Below are positions 7,605 through 16,933 of a stretch of DNA of 64,000 nt, piece after piece (position 1 is the stretch's first letter; each line of letters begins with the position of its first letter). The stretch is taken from positions 1 through 64,000 of the forward strand of contig CAKPIA010000003.1 in the NCBI GenBank assembly GCA_934162205.1, in the 5' to 3' direction. The notes beneath the pieces were generated by a model. The model was not told the DNA's origin. It did no database searches and was given only the letters and a program-made list of their open reading frames with translations. The translations under genes were made by a program, and so were the position numbers. This stretch comes from an uncultured Clostridia bacterium (GTDB lineage: Bacteria; Bacillota; Clostridia; TANB77; CAG-508).

Positions 7605-8681
7605 CTATTTGAAAATTCTTGGAACTCTATATGATATATTGCTTAAAATTTCATAATTTATAGTATTACATTTTTCAGCAATATCTTCAAGAGTAATATT
7701 TTTATTGTCCCAAATATATACATCATCGCCGACTTTAACATTTTCAATATCAGTAACATCAACCATACAACTATCCATACATATAGTTCCTAAAATTCTA
7801 GCTTTTTTCCCATTAATTACAACTTCACCTAATCCTAGTAAACTTCTTCTAAATCCATCTGCATATCCAATTGGTATAGTAGCTAATTTGATTTTTTTAT
7901 GAGTTATAAATTTTCTAGAGTAACTTATAGATTCATTTTTATTTACTTCTTTTATAAATGTTATTTTTGTTTTTAATTTGCAAATTGGACTAACATTAAT
8001 TTTTTGTCTAGAACCTTTATAAGATTCATAACCATACATTATTATACCTGATCGTACTAAATTTGAAATATTGTCATTATAATTTAATAATCCATTTGAT
8101 GCTGAAGAATGAATATAAATTATAGTATTAAAATTTTTTTCTATAATCTCAACAGCTTTTTTAAATTTTTCTAATTGAGTATTTGTATATTCTACATCAT
8201 CATCTGCTGATGATAAATGAGTATATATTCCTTCTACTTTTACATTAGGATATTGTTTTATTTTTTCTATAAATTCATCTAATTTATCTAATTGTATTCC
8301 TGTTCTATTCATTCCTGTTTCAATTTCTAAATGAACTTTTACTTTACTATTTTTATTTATTATTTCATTTAGAAATTCATCAGAACTTAATCCTATTGTA
8401 ATATCATATTCTATAATTTCATCTAATTCGTCTATAGATGGCTGATTTAAAATAAAAATTTCTTTTGTATATCCTAATTTTCTAAGTTCTATTGCTTCAT
8501 CTACTATAGCTACGGCAACTATATCAAATTTATTAATAATATCAAGTCTTGTATTTATATAAGTACCATAAGCATTAGCTTTAATTACAGGCATTATTTT
8601 TTTATTTTTAACATATTTTTGTATTAAATCAATATTTTGATTAAATAATTCCGTTTCAACTTCCATGATAGTTGGTCTCAT
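7605..8681 (-). CDS. alr: Alanine racemase
   Basis: Interconverts L- and D-alanine with pyridoxal phosphate, supplying D-alanine for peptidoglycan. The PLP lysine is Lys34 in VIKANAYG. The second-face catalytic Tyr is in SISYSRKF, followed by the family signature TIPIGYADGFRR and, near the C-terminus, GTICMDSCMVDVTD. The N-terminal TIM barrel and C-terminal beta domain are complete at 358 residues (family 360-390). AGGAGG precedes the ATG by about 7 bases. Some clostridial alr genes act in spore germination control, but nothing here points to that. Confidence 0.95.
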   Translation of the reverse strand: MRPTIMEVETELFNQNIDLIQKYVKNKKIMPVIKANAYGTYINTRLDIINKFDIVAVAIVDEAIELRKLGYTKEIFILNQPSIDELDEIIEYDITIGLSSDEFLNEIINKNSKVKVHLEIETGMNRTGIQLDKLDEFIEKIKQYPNVKVEGIYTHLSSADDDVEYTNTQLEKFKKAVEIIEKNFNTIIYIHSSASNGLLNYNDNISNLVRSGIIMYGYESYKGSRQKINVSPICKLKTKITFIKEVNKNESISYSRKFITHKKIKLATIPIGYADGFRRSLLGLGEVVINGKKARILGTICMDSCMVDVTDIENVKVGDDVYIWDNKNITLEDIAEKCNTINYEILSNISYRVPRIFK

Positions 8682-8930
8682 TTTTATTACCTCCTAGGCA
8701 TATATCACTAATTATGTGTTTATAATATTTTTATTTATTAATTTATATTATTATAATTTATTAATAATTATAATTTTTTTATTTTTAAAAGTCAACCTAT
8801 TTATATTTTTATTATAGTAAAAAAAATTAATTATTCGACTGTTTTTGACAAATGAATTCTTATTTATGTGTTATAATAAAAATGTAAAGCAGATATAACT
8901 TAAAAGAGAGCTTATACAAAGCCCTCAAAA

Positions 8931-10283
8931 TTATTTAAATCTTTTTAAGTATAAATCTATTTTATCTAAGAACTCATCATTATTTTTAGTTTGAATCATT
9001 TGATTAATAATTTGTTCTGTGACATCTGCAACTGGCAAACTGTTTAATGCTTTTCTTAATGCAAATACAGTTTCTAATTCTTTTTTTGATAATAGTAGAT
9101 CTTCTCTTCTTGTTCCTGATTTATTTATATCAATTGCTGGGAAAATACGTTTTTCTGATAAAGTTCTATCTAAATGTACTTCCATATTTCCAGTACCTTT
9201 AAATTCTTCAAAAATAACGTCATCCATTCTGCTTCCAGTTTCTATTAGGGCAGTTGCAAGAATAGTTAAACTTCCACCATTTTCAATATTTCTAGCAGCG
9301 CCAAAGAATTTCTTTGGTTTATGTAATGCACTTGGGTCAAGTCCTCCAGATAATGTTCTACCAGATGAAGGAATAACAAGGTTGTATGCACGGGCAAGTC
9401 TTGTTATACTATCTAATAATATTACAACGTCTTTATTTTGTTCAGTAATTCTTTTTGCTCTTTCTAATACCATTTCTGCTACTTTTACATGATGTTCTGG
9501 TAATTCATCAAATGTTGAATATATAACTTTACCTTTAATAGAACGCTTCATATCTGTTACTTCCTCTGGTCTTTCATCTATTAGTAATACTATTAATTCA
9601 ACTTCTGGATTATTTGTAGATATACTATTAGCTATTTTTTTCAATAATGTTGTTTTACCAACTTTTGGAGGTGCAACAATCATCCCTCTTTGTCCTTTTC
9701 CTATTGGGGACATTAAATCTATTATTCTCATAGCATATTCTTTAGAAGTAGTTTCTAGTTTTAATTTTTCGTTTGCATATATTGGAGTTAGTTCATCAAA
9801 TCTTTTTCTTCTTGCAGCTTTTTCTGGATGTTGTCCATTTACTTCTCCGACAAATATTAATGAAGGAAATCTTTCCCCTTCTTTACATCTAGATATTCCC
9901 TTTATCATATCTCCTGTATCTAATCTAAATCTTCTTATTTGTACAGGAGAAATATATACATCTTTATCACTAGATAAATAATTTTCACCTCTTAAAAATC
10001 CATATCCATCAGGAAGTACTTCTAATATACCCTCTATTATTTTATCTTCATTATTAGTAACTTTATATTCAACTGAAGAATCTTCTACTTCATTAAAGTC
10101 TTCTAATTGATCTTTATCATCAGAATCATATCTAAGTTCTTTGGTTTTATTTAAAGTGTTTTTTTCTAAATCATTTAGCATAGTAATTAATTCTTCTTTT
10201 TTTAGTTTAGAAATATTTTTAATATTTTTTTCCTTTGCTATGTTTTTTAATTCTATTAATGTCATATTTTCAAAATTAGTCAT
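8931..10283 (-). CDS. rho: Transcription termination factor Rho
   Basis: A 450-residue hexameric RNA-dependent ATPase that ends transcripts. It has an N-terminal Rho-N helical region ([14 protein letters not shown]), an acidic linker (residues about 45-75), the cold-shock-like RNA-binding domain with GYGFLRG, and a RecA-like ATPase with Walker A PPKVGKTT near residue 207, Walker [17 protein letters not shown] and Q-loop [20 protein letters not shown]. All core motifs are intact. AGGAGG lies 7 bases before the ATG. A long AT leader with a sigma-A-like promoter precedes it; rho is often self-attenuated but no attenuator is seen here. Confidence 0.96.
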   Translation of the reverse strand: MTNFENMTLIELKNIAKEKNIKNISKLKKEELITMLNDLEKNTLNKTKELRYDSDDKDQLEDFNEVEDSSVEYKVTNNEDKIIEGILEVLPDGYGFLRGENYLSSDKDVYISPVQIRRFRLDTGDMIKGISRCKEGERFPSLIFVGEVNGQHPEKAARRKRFDELTPIYANEKLKLETTSKEYAMRIIDLMSPIGKGQRGMIVAPPKVGKTTLLKKIANSISTNNPEVELIVLLIDERPEEVTDMKRSIKGKVIYSTFDELPEHHVKVAEMVLERAKRITEQNKDVVILLDSITRLARAYNLVIPSSGRTLSGGLDPSALHKPKKFFGAARNIENGGSLTILATALIETGSRMDDVIFEEFKGTGNMEVHLDRTLSEKRIFPAIDINKSGTRREDLLLSKKELETVFALRKALNSLPVADVTEQIINQMIQTKNNDEFLDKIDLYLKRFK

Positions 10284-10382
10284 AAGTACCTCCTATAAAT
10301 ATTTATATATTATTTTATATTATTTTAAATTCGATTTTTGGAAATTTAAATAGAATAAAATTTTAATGAATTATATGGTTAA

Positions 10383-10411
10383 ATTATACCATACTTTTAA
10401 GAGATTGAAAA
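10383..10411 (-). promoter_or_regulatory. Putative sigma-A promoter of rho
   Basis: Read on the minus strand: TTTTCA, 17 bases, TATAAT, with TG one base before the -10 (extended -10). It sits about 100 bases upstream of the rho start and downstream of the divIC terminator. Confidence 0.6.
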
Positions 10412-10431
10412 CAAATTTTAAAAAAATATGC

Positions 10432-10461
10432 AATCTTTAAAACTTAATTGTTTTAAAGATT
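10432..10461 (-). terminator. Terminator after divIC
   Basis: A perfect 12-bp stem (AATCTTTAAAAC / GTTTTAAAGATT), 6-base loop, and a T run after GCATA on the minus strand. It overlaps the divIC stop. Confidence 0.85.
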
Positions 10462-10735
10462 ACATACCTTTATCTTCATATACTCTTTCATTTGGTAAAT
10501 ACATACCTAATTTTTCTCTAGCTACTTGCTCTATATAGTCTAATGAATTAACATTTTCTTTAGTTTGTGCTAATTCTTGTTTATATTCTTTTTCTTGTTT
10601 AATTTCTTTTGAAAGTTCTTGTTGATTTTGCTTATAAGTATTTAATACTTTTTGTTGGTTAACTAAAGTTATTGCTACATATAAAATAGCTACTATAAGT
10701 AATAATCTTTTATAAATTTTTTTGCTTTTTTTCAT
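10460..10735 (-). CDS. divIC: Septum formation initiator DivIC/FtsB-like
   Basis: A small bitopic division protein: short basic cytoplasmic head (MKKSKKIYKR), one membrane span (LLLIVAILYVAITLV), a coiled coil rich in Gln, Lys and Glu, and the family C-terminal motif YIEQVAREKLGMYLPNE. It joins the FtsL/FtsQ-type subcomplex at the septum. ATG at 10735 is chosen because GGAGAGAAG lies correctly before it; an upstream in-frame TTG at 10753 overlaps that ribosome site. The order yabP-yabQ-divIC is conserved in spore formers. Confidence 0.88.
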   Translation of the reverse strand: MKKSKKIYKRLLLIVAILYVAITLVNQQKVLNTYKQNQQELSKEIKQEKEYKQELAQTKENVNSLDYIEQVAREKLGMYLPNERVYEDKGM

Positions 10736-10835
10736 AAGTAATCTTCTCTCCAATAATTATAAATATCGATATTAAAAATCCTATAATTATATAATTCTAC
10801 TTTTCAAATAAAAATCCCTCTTTTTTTTACAAATT

Positions 10836-11327
10836 TTATTTATTTTTTATACTATTAATTATATTTTTGTTTTTAATTGTCATTTTTTTAGTTATTTTAT
10901 ACATATCTTTTTTTATATTAATAAATATAAATGATATAGGCTTTAATAAAGATTTTTTTAAAATGTTAAATATAAATTTAAATGGCATAAAAATTATCTT
11001 TAATATTATTGAAATAAACCATTTAATTTTGTTAATAATAAAGACATTAATTTTTATTACATATTTACTAAATAGTAATACATATAATATTATTCCTATT
11101 AATATTCCTAAAAAGATATATATACGCATTTCACCATTATTAAAAACAAATATAGAATATAGTACAATTAAACCTGTTAATATCCAAAATAATATATCTT
11201 GAATATATGTAATAATATCACTTGTTTTAAAAGTCTTTCTTAGTATCCTAAAAAAATCAAATAATAAACCTATAATGAATCCATCTAATACAAAAATTAA
11301 GAATAGATATGCTTGGTTAATAGCCAT
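10836..11327 (-). CDS. yabQ: Spore cortex biosynthesis protein YabQ
   Basis: A 163-residue membrane protein with three to four N-terminal spans (FLIFVLDGFIIGLLFDFFR, DILFWILTGLIVLYSIFVF, IYIFLGILIGIILYVLLFS) and a Lys-rich tail. The FDFFRxLRK motif after span one and the position between yabP and divIC identify YabQ, which in Bacillus is made in the mother cell and localises to the forespore membrane for cortex formation. It starts 17 bases after yabP. The C-terminal half is very basic and low in complexity, as is common in the family. Confidence 0.9.
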   Translation of the reverse strand: MAINQAYLFLIFVLDGFIIGLLFDFFRILRKTFKTSDIITYIQDILFWILTGLIVLYSIFVFNNGEMRIYIFLGILIGIILYVLLFSKYVIKINVFIINKIKWFISIILKIIFMPFKFIFNILKKSLLKPISFIFINIKKDMYKITKKMTIKNKNIINSIKNK

Positions 11328-11344
11328 TTATACATCACCTATCT

Positions 11345-11644
11345 TTATTTGAATATTTTACTAAATAAACTACTAGAATTTTTATCTTGATTGTTTTCAC
11401 TATATGATAAATATGATATTTCTCCTTCTACTACTACTTCTGATGTATCTATACTTAATTTGTTTATTCTAAGATTTTCTCCTTTTACAGTTAGTAATCC
11501 TAATTCTGTTTCTACCATAATAACTTGATCATCAAAACTTAATACATCTAATACACCTGATATACTTAATTTTCCTCTATTTTCTAATACTAAATTTTGA
11601 ATTACACCTGTATTATTTACACTTTTTCTTTCTTCAATAGTCAT
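11345..11644 (-). CDS. yabP: Sporulation protein YabP
   Basis: A 99-residue soluble protein. Residues about 18-90 form the YabP/YqfC beta domain: NLVLENRGKLSISGVLDVLS followed by FDDQVIMVETELGLLTVKGENL and VEGEISYLSY. Its role in spore assembly is poorly defined; the family is sigma-E controlled in Bacillus. GGAGG lies 8 bases before the ATG. It is the first gene of the yabP-yabQ-divIC cluster. The gap upstream (11645-11788) holds no clear promoter to my eye. Confidence 0.9.
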   Translation of the reverse strand: MTIEERKSVNNTGVIQNLVLENRGKLSISGVLDVLSFDDQVIMVETELGLLTVKGENLRINKLSIDTSEVVVEGEISYLSYSENNQDKNSSSLFSKIFK

Positions 11645-11788
11645 TATTATACCTCCTATAAATCGGTCTAATTTATATATATTCAGGGTTTGTCTTGTTT
11701 AGAACTTATTTTGAAAACAAATTCTGTTTTGTAAAATTTTTTAATTAGTAAAACCAAAATTCGAAGGTTATTCTTATAATATAAAAAT

Positions 11789-11822
11789 AAAATACACGTT
11801 TAAATAAAAACGTGTATTTTAT
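11789..11822 (-). terminator. Terminator of the aspartokinase gene
   Basis: AAATACACGTTT and AAACGTGTATTT arms make a strong stem just past the stop; T run present on the minus strand. Confidence 0.8.
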
Positions 11823-11825
11823 TTT

Positions 11826-13007
11826 CTATTCTATAATTTCATTGTGTAATTGTTCCAATATACTATTTGAAACTATATCTTTAAATACTATGCTTATTTT
11901 ATATTCAGTTACATCAATATTTAAAATATTACAATTGTTTATTTCTAATATTTTCATTGTTTTCTTTAAAATAGTATTATTATTCATAATGCCGTGACCT
12001 ATTATAGAGATTCTTGACACATTATAATAAGTACAATCTAGCATATTTAGTTCGTTTTCTAATAAATTAGCAAATTTGTTAAACATTGTATTTTTTATAT
12101 AAAAACTAATATCAAGTGAGTAATTACTATTATTAATAAGATTTTTTACAGTAATGTTATTATTAATTAAAATTTTGTATAATTTATTAAAAATTTCTGT
12201 ATTGTATTTGTCAGATTTAGCATGTATAAATATTATATCATCATTTTTAACAATACTTTTTACAGTTGTGCCCTCTATCTTATTATTTATAATAGTTCCT
12301 GGTTTATTATTAAATGTAGATTTTGTAATTATAGGTACATTAAATCTTTCGCCTACTTCTACACATCTATTATGAAGAACTTTTGCTCCTTCACTTGCAA
12401 TGTCTAACATTTCTTCATAAGAAAGACTCTTTAATTTTTTTGCTACTGTAACTTTATTAGGATCTGTTGTATATACTCCATCAACATCTGAAAAAATATA
12501 ACAATGTTTTGCATTTATTGCTGCTGCTATAGCCACAGCAGTTGTATCAGATCCACCTCTTCCAAGGGTTGTTATATCCATGTTTTCATTTATTCCTTGA
12601 AATCCTGCAACAATAACTATTTTTCCTTTATCTAATTCTTTTTCTATTCTTGATGTATCTATGTTTTCAATTATAGCATTTTGATTTGTGTTGTTAGTAA
12701 TAATTCCTGCTTGCCAACCAGTTAAAGAAATTGTATTATATCCTAATCTATTTAGTAAAATACTAAGTTTTGCCATAGACATTTGTTCGCCAGAACTAAG
12801 TAAAACATCCATTTCTCTTTCATCTGGTATTGCTGACAATTCATTAGCTTCTTTTATTAAATTATCGGTTGTTTTGCCTTGTGCAGAAACAACAACTACA
12901 ACATTATTTTTTTGATTATATAATTCTATTATTTTTTCAGCAACAAGATTTAATCTAATATTATCTGCAACTGAACTTCCTCCAAATTTTAATACTACTG
13001 TGTCCAT
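11826..13007 (-). CDS. lysC: Aspartate kinase
   Basis: Phosphorylates aspartate, the first step to lysine, methionine, threonine and diaminopimelate (hence cell wall and dipicolinate). It has the N-terminal KFGGSSVAD motif, GRGGSDTTAVAIAAAI, the SDVDGVYTTDP nucleotide site and two C-terminal ACT domains (residues about 255-393) for feedback control. ATG at 13007 (MDTVVLKFGG) is chosen, since AAGGTG lies 6 bases before it; the frame extends 17 residues further to 13058 without family support. Length 393 fits class I short aspartokinases. Which amino acid inhibits it cannot be read from the sequence. Confidence 0.92.
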   Translation of the reverse strand: MDTVVLKFGGSSVADNIRLNLVAEKIIELYNQKNNVVVVVSAQGKTTDNLIKEANELSAIPDEREMDVLLSSGEQMSMAKLSILLNRLGYNTISLTGWQAGIITNNTNQNAIIENIDTSRIEKELDKGKIVIVAGFQGINENMDITTLGRGGSDTTAVAIAAAINAKHCYIFSDVDGVYTTDPNKVTVAKKLKSLSYEEMLDIASEGAKVLHNRCVEVGERFNVPIITKSTFNNKPGTIINNKIEGTTVKSIVKNDDIIFIHAKSDKYNTEIFNKLYKILINNNITVKNLINNSNYSLDISFYIKNTMFNKFANLLENELNMLDCTYYNVSRISIIGHGIMNNNTILKKTMKILEINNCNILNIDVTEYKISIVFKDIVSNSILEQLHNEIIE

Positions 13008-13100
13008 GTTTGGCACCTTCTTTTTATTGTGTACAAAGCAATATCTAATTTTAAACATTGCTATATATTATTATATTCTAAAAGTTTCATTTATGTTATA

Positions 13101-14202
13101 TTATATGTTAGCTTTTAAATAAGCTTCAATAAAACCATCAATTTCTCCATTCATTACAGCTTCTACATTACCTACCTCATAATTTGTTCTGTTGTCTTTT
13201 ACAAGAGTATATGGGCAAAATACATATGATCTTATTTGATTTCCCCAAGCAATATCTTTTTGTTCTCCTTTTAAATCTTCTATTTTTTCCTTATGTTCTA
13301 ATTCTTTTAAATTTAACAGTTTAGACTTTAACATTTTCATTGCAATTTCTTTATTTTGAAATTGTGACCTTTCTGTTTGACAAGCAACTATGGTATTTGT
13401 TGGAATATGTGTTAACCTTACAGCAGATGATGTTTTATTAATATGTTGGCCACCTGCTCCAGAAGCTCTATATACATCCATTTTTATATCATCTGGATTT
13501 ATAACTATTTCTATATCATCAGTTATTTCTGGTAAAACTTCAACAGATGCAAATGATGTGTGACGTCTTTTACCACTATCGAATGGAGAAATCCTAACTA
13601 ATCTATGAACACCTTTTTCTGATTTTAAAAAGCCATAAGCATTTTTTCCAATAACTTCAAAAGTAACACTTTTTAGTCCAGCTTCTTCTCCTTCTAAATA
13701 ATCTAATTCTTTTATTTCATATAAATTTTTATTAGCCCATCTTGAATACATTCTATATAACATTTCTGCCCAATCTTGAGATTCTGTACCTCCTGCTCCA
13801 GGATGTATTGTTATTATTGCATTATTTTTATCATATTTTCCAGAAAGTAATGTTTGTAATTCTAGTTTTTCTATACCTTTTTCTAGTTTTTTAGTTTTTA
13901 TTAATAATTCATTTTCTAACTCTTCGTCTTTTTCAATTGTAATTAGTTCATCTAGTTCTAATAATTCATTATAATCTTCTTTAAGTTTTTTAAACGGAGT
14001 ATATTTGAATTTTATATTTTTGATATTATCTAAAACCTTTTCTGATTCTTGCTGATTATTCCAAAAATCATTTTCTAATGTTTTTGCTTCTAAATTTTTT
14101 AATTGTATTTCTAAATTATCAATGTCAAAGAGATTCACCTAAATTCTTTAACTTTTGATTTAAATTAATTAATGTTTTTTTATTTTCATCAATATCAATC
14201 AT
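13101..14202 (-). CDS. prfB: Peptide chain release factor 2, with programmed +1 frameshift
   Basis: Releases peptides at UGA and UAA codons. The first 25 codons start at ATG 14202 (AAGGATG 7 bases before) and reach an in-frame TGA at 14127-14125. A +1 shift on CTTTGAC then continues for 341 residues, giving 366 in total, the usual RF2 length. The second part holds the stop-codon reading motif SPF (RISPFDSGKRRHTS) and the GGQ tripeptide (SGAGGQHINKTSSAVR) that triggers hydrolysis. It lies downstream of secA in gene order, as often in Firmicutes, though several accessory genes intervene here. RF2 levels control the shift, giving self-regulation. Confidence 0.95.
14124..14140 (-). promoter_or_regulatory. 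prfB recoding site
   Basis: CTTTGAC slip site preceded by an internal Shine-Dalgarno-like AGGTGA. This is the classic RF2 autoregulatory arrangement: slow UGA reading by scarce RF2 permits the +1 shift. Confidence 0.93.
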
Positions 14203-14265
14203 TTAATCACATCCTTAATTTAATTATATATGAATAATACTATAAAAAAACTAATAAATCAATGA

Positions 14266-14298
14266 AAAACCCAAGAAATAAATTTATTCTTGGGTTTT
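14266..14298 (-). terminator. Terminator of the 77-residue gene
   Basis: AAAACCCAAGAA pairs with TTCTTGGGTTTT around an AT loop, 10 bases past the stop. Confidence 0.85.
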
Positions 14299-14307
14299 CA
14301 GCATTTA

Positions 14308-14541
14308 TCAGTCACTGAAGAAAATATTTTCTAAACATATAATTGTTAAAAAAAGATCATTTAATAATCTTTCAAAATATTCTACGTTGTAGATTTTTAA
14401 AGTTAACACTCCTTTACTATAAAACACATCTGCATTGTAACAAGCAGCTGCATTTATAATATCCTTAAAGTGCTTCGAATCCTCTTCAATGGGAATATAA
14501 ATCTCACCATTGTACTTTTCAAAAATTTCTTCAATCTCCAT
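14308..14541 (-). CDS. Hypothetical 77-residue protein
   Basis: A small acidic protein (MEIEEIFEKYNGEIYIPIEE), without signal or membrane segment apart from a hydrophobic stretch near the end (FLTIICLENIFF). It has a good GGAGG 7 bases before the ATG and its own terminator, and is a single-gene unit between prfB and the ZIP transporter. The pattern EKYNGEIYIPIEEDSKHFKD has the look of small anti-activator or immunity-type proteins, but I cannot assign a family. Codon use is slightly less AT-biased than in the flanking genes. Confidence 0.6.
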   Translation of the reverse strand: MEIEEIFEKYNGEIYIPIEEDSKHFKDIINAAACYNADVFYSKGVLTLKIYNVEYFERLLNDLFLTIICLENIFFSD

Positions 14542-14666
14542 AAGTTGCCCTCCTTATAATGCTACAATTAATTAGTTACTATTATAGTATATCATAAATA
14601 TAAGTATATTTCAACAGATTATGCCAAAGTTGCTATTGGATTTCATGGTTTCTCCATTAATTCTTA

Positions 14667-15443
14667 TTAACCTAATGCAACATCTAAGATCATCATTATT
14701 ACAAATCCAATTGCGACACCAATTGTTCCTATATTAGAATGGTCACCTGATTGTGATTCTGGTATCAATTCCTCTACTACAACATATATCATAGCTCCTG
14801 CAGCAAATGATAATAAATATGGTAATATTGGAACAACTGTATTTGTTAGTAATATAGTAATTATAGCTCCTATTGGTTCTACTATTCCAGATAATGTACC
14901 ATAAAAAAATGCTTTTGGTTTTGACATTCCTTCACTTTTTAAAGGCATTGATATAATTGCACCTTCTGGAAAATTTTGAATAGCAATTCCTACTGCAAGT
15001 GCAAATGCTCCAGCCATTGTTATTCCTGTGTTTCCTATAAGTGCACCAGCAAATGTAACACCTACTGCCATTCCTTCTGGAATATTATGAAGTGTTACAG
15101 CAAATACCATCATTGTTGTCTTTTTTAGCTTTGATTTTATTCCTTCTGGTTTATCATTATTCAAATGTAAATGTGGTATAACACTATCAAGTATAAGTAA
15201 AAATACTATTCCTAATATAAAACCTATTGCTGCGGGTATCCAAGCTACTTTTCCCTGATTAGTTGCCATATCTATTGATGGAATAAGCAAAGACCAAATA
15301 GATGCTGCTATCATTACACCAGATGCAAAACCTAATAAAAGTTTTTCTACTTTTGTATTCATCTTATTTTTCATAAGAAATACCATTGCCGAACCTAAAG
15401 TAGTTCCTAAAAAAGGTATTGCTAATCCTATTATTAAATCCAT
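14667..15443 (-). CDS. ZIP-family metal transporter
   Basis: A 258-residue integral membrane protein with eight predicted spans, taking up Zn2+ or other divalent cations. The metal-path helices carry HNIPEGMAVGVTF (span 4) and QNFPEGAIISMPL (span 5), where the canonical His of the second motif is Asn or Gln, as in GufA/ZupT-like members. There is a His-containing loop (VIPHLHLNND) between spans 3 and 4. Length and topology fit the family. No metal-regulator site was recognised upstream. Confidence 0.9.
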   Translation of the reverse strand: MDLIIGLAIPFLGTTLGSAMVFLMKNKMNTKVEKLLLGFASGVMIAASIWSLLIPSIDMATNQGKVAWIPAAIGFILGIVFLLILDSVIPHLHLNNDKPEGIKSKLKKTTMMVFAVTLHNIPEGMAVGVTFAGALIGNTGITMAGAFALAVGIAIQNFPEGAIISMPLKSEGMSKPKAFFYGTLSGIVEPIGAIITILLTNTVVPILPYLLSFAAGAMIYVVVEELIPESQSGDHSNIGTIGVAIGFVIMMILDVALG

Positions 15444-15512
15444 AATATAATCAACTCTTTTCTGTTTATATTTTTCTATTAGTATTATAATTATATTAAT
15501 TTAATAAGTCAA

Positions 15513-15540
15513 TGGAATATGAATTTTTTATCATATTCCA
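15513..15540 (-). terminator. Hairpin after the acetyltransferase gene
   Basis: TGGAATATGA and TCATATTCCA, a perfect 10-bp stem. The T run is imperfect (TTGACTTATT). Confidence 0.55.
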
Positions 15541-15578
15541 AATAATAATTATTTTATTAAAAATATAATCAAACTCTA

Positions 15579-16139
15579 CTATATATTTTTATTTTTAATA
15601 CAATTTTCATTAAATTCTTCTTTTAAAATATCCATTTCAATTGTATCATAATATTCTCCATCTATAAATTTACATTTTCTTCTTCTGCCATATTCTTTAA
15701 AGCCACATTTTTTATAACACTTTAATGCTCTTTCATTAAATTCCATTAAATCTAGTTTAATATTCTTTAAATTTAAATATTTAAAACCATATTCTAGTAT
15801 TAGTTTTATAGCTTCAGTACCATAACCTTTATTTCTAAATTCTTTATCACCAATAAATATTCCAAGTGTAGCACATCTATTAATATGATTTATACTTTCT
15901 AATGAAACTGTTCCAATCATTTTGTTTTCATTAATAGTTACAATTACAAAGCTTGCTTCTGCTGTAGTATTTTCTTCTAAATATTTCTTTTCATCATCTA
16001 GAGTTGTAACAATACTACTTCTTCCTAAATAATCTGTTGTTTTAAAATCATTTAGCCATTCTGTGAAAATTTCTACATCATCACTATTTCTTGGAGATAA
16101 GTAAATTCTATCTCCTACTAATTTTTTAAAATATTTCAT
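15579..16139 (-). CDS. GNAT acetyltransferase (RimJ/RimL-like)
   Basis: A 186-residue N-acetyltransferase using acetyl-CoA, cytoplasmic. The acetyl-CoA loop is in GDKEFRNKGYGTEAIKLILE (R/Q-x-x-G-x-G/A type), preceded by the beta4 strand ATLGIFIG and followed by the conserved NERALKCYKKCGF helix and strand. Its N-terminal LVGDRIYLSPRNSDDVE is typical of RimJ/RimL-type proteins acting on N-termini or small amines. The substrate is unknown. It starts 12 bases after the kinase gene upstream, so the two form an operon. Confidence 0.88.
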   Translation of the reverse strand: MKYFKKLVGDRIYLSPRNSDDVEIFTEWLNDFKTTDYLGRSSIVTTLDDEKKYLEENTTAEASFVIVTINENKMIGTVSLESINHINRCATLGIFIGDKEFRNKGYGTEAIKLILEYGFKYLNLKNIKLDLMEFNERALKCYKKCGFKEYGRRRKCKFIDGEYYDTIEMDILKEEFNENCIKNKNI

Positions 16140-16151
16140 AAACTATCACTC

Positions 16152-16715
16152 CTATAAATTAAATTTTTCTTTTATCATTTTTGCAACATTTTCTGCTGAT
16201 ATATTTGTATTATTAATCTTATAAAAATTTTTAAAAATTTTTTTGCCTTCTCCTGGATTAGAGTTTAATCTATGTCTTTCTAATGATCTAAATATATCTT
16301 TTTCACTCCATTCCAAATCTCTTTTTGATGCTTTATGCTCTAACCTATTAGCTGTTTTATTCCTACGTAATCTTTCTTCTAATATAGTTTCTAATTCAAT
16401 TGTATAAGTTTCTTCAAATAAATTCATCCATTTTTCTGTTTCCATTTTTTCTTTTTCAAAATCATTTCCAAAATCAAAACATCCTGTAAAAATAATACCT
16501 TTTTCATTACTTTTTGCAAATTCTTTAAAAATTTCATATCTAATTAAACTATTCATTTTTGTATAAGCTTTTTTATCATAATCAAATATTAATCTAACTA
16601 ATTCGATTGTCATATGATTATATAATAGCTTATATCCTGTTATTTTTGATAATTCTTGACCTACAGTCATTTTTCCAACTGCTTGTGGTCCAATTATTTG
16701 TATAAATTTTGGCAT
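16152..16715 (-). CDS. P-loop kinase-like protein
   Basis: A 187-residue small P-loop protein with Walker A GPQAVGKMT at residues 9-17, a lid-like Arg-rich region (LEERLRRNKTANRLEHK) and a downstream acidic strand (GIIFTGCFDFG). It resembles shikimate-kinase/AAA-33-like small kinases that phosphorylate metabolites, tRNA or antibiotics. The M in place of the usual S/T-adjacent residue after GK is tolerated. The substrate is unknown. It is co-transcribed with the acetyltransferase gene, which hints at a small resistance or modification pair, though that is only inference. Confidence 0.7.
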   Translation of the reverse strand: MPKFIQIIGPQAVGKMTVGQELSKITGYKLLYNHMTIELVRLIFDYDKKAYTKMNSLIRYEIFKEFAKSNEKGIIFTGCFDFGNDFEKEKMETEKWMNLFEETYTIELETILEERLRRNKTANRLEHKASKRDLEWSEKDIFRSLERHRLNSNPGEGKKIFKNFYKINNTNISAENVAKMIKEKFNL

Positions 16716-16754
16716 TATAATCTCCCCTCTCTTTTAATTTTTATAGTATCAAAA

Positions 16755-16796
16755 AAGTCTCACAAAGAAATCTGATTAAGACTCCTTGTAAGACTT
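16755..16796 (-). terminator. Terminator of the PHP gene
   Basis: On the minus strand AAGTCTTACAAG pairs with CTTTGTGAGACTT (one wobble and one bulge) and is followed by TTTTTT. Confidence 0.7.
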
Positions 16797-16933
16797 AAAA
16801 TCTATACATGTGTAAATAACTATCTATTATAAGTTATTCTATATCGCTCAAAATTATTATTTTTAGATATACTCTTAATATATTTTTTATTTTACCATGA
16901 ATATATTATACTTGTCAAATATTTATATTAATT

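Noticed and set aside
8845..8877. Plus-strand sigma-A promoter between alr and rho
   Set aside because: TTGACA and TATAAT are exact, but the spacer is 21 bases, and the transcript would run antisense into rho with no gene. An extended -10 (TGTTATAAT) alone is possible.
13007..13058. Longer aspartokinase start at 13058
   Set aside because: The extra 17 residues have no family match and the ribosome site fits ATG 13007.
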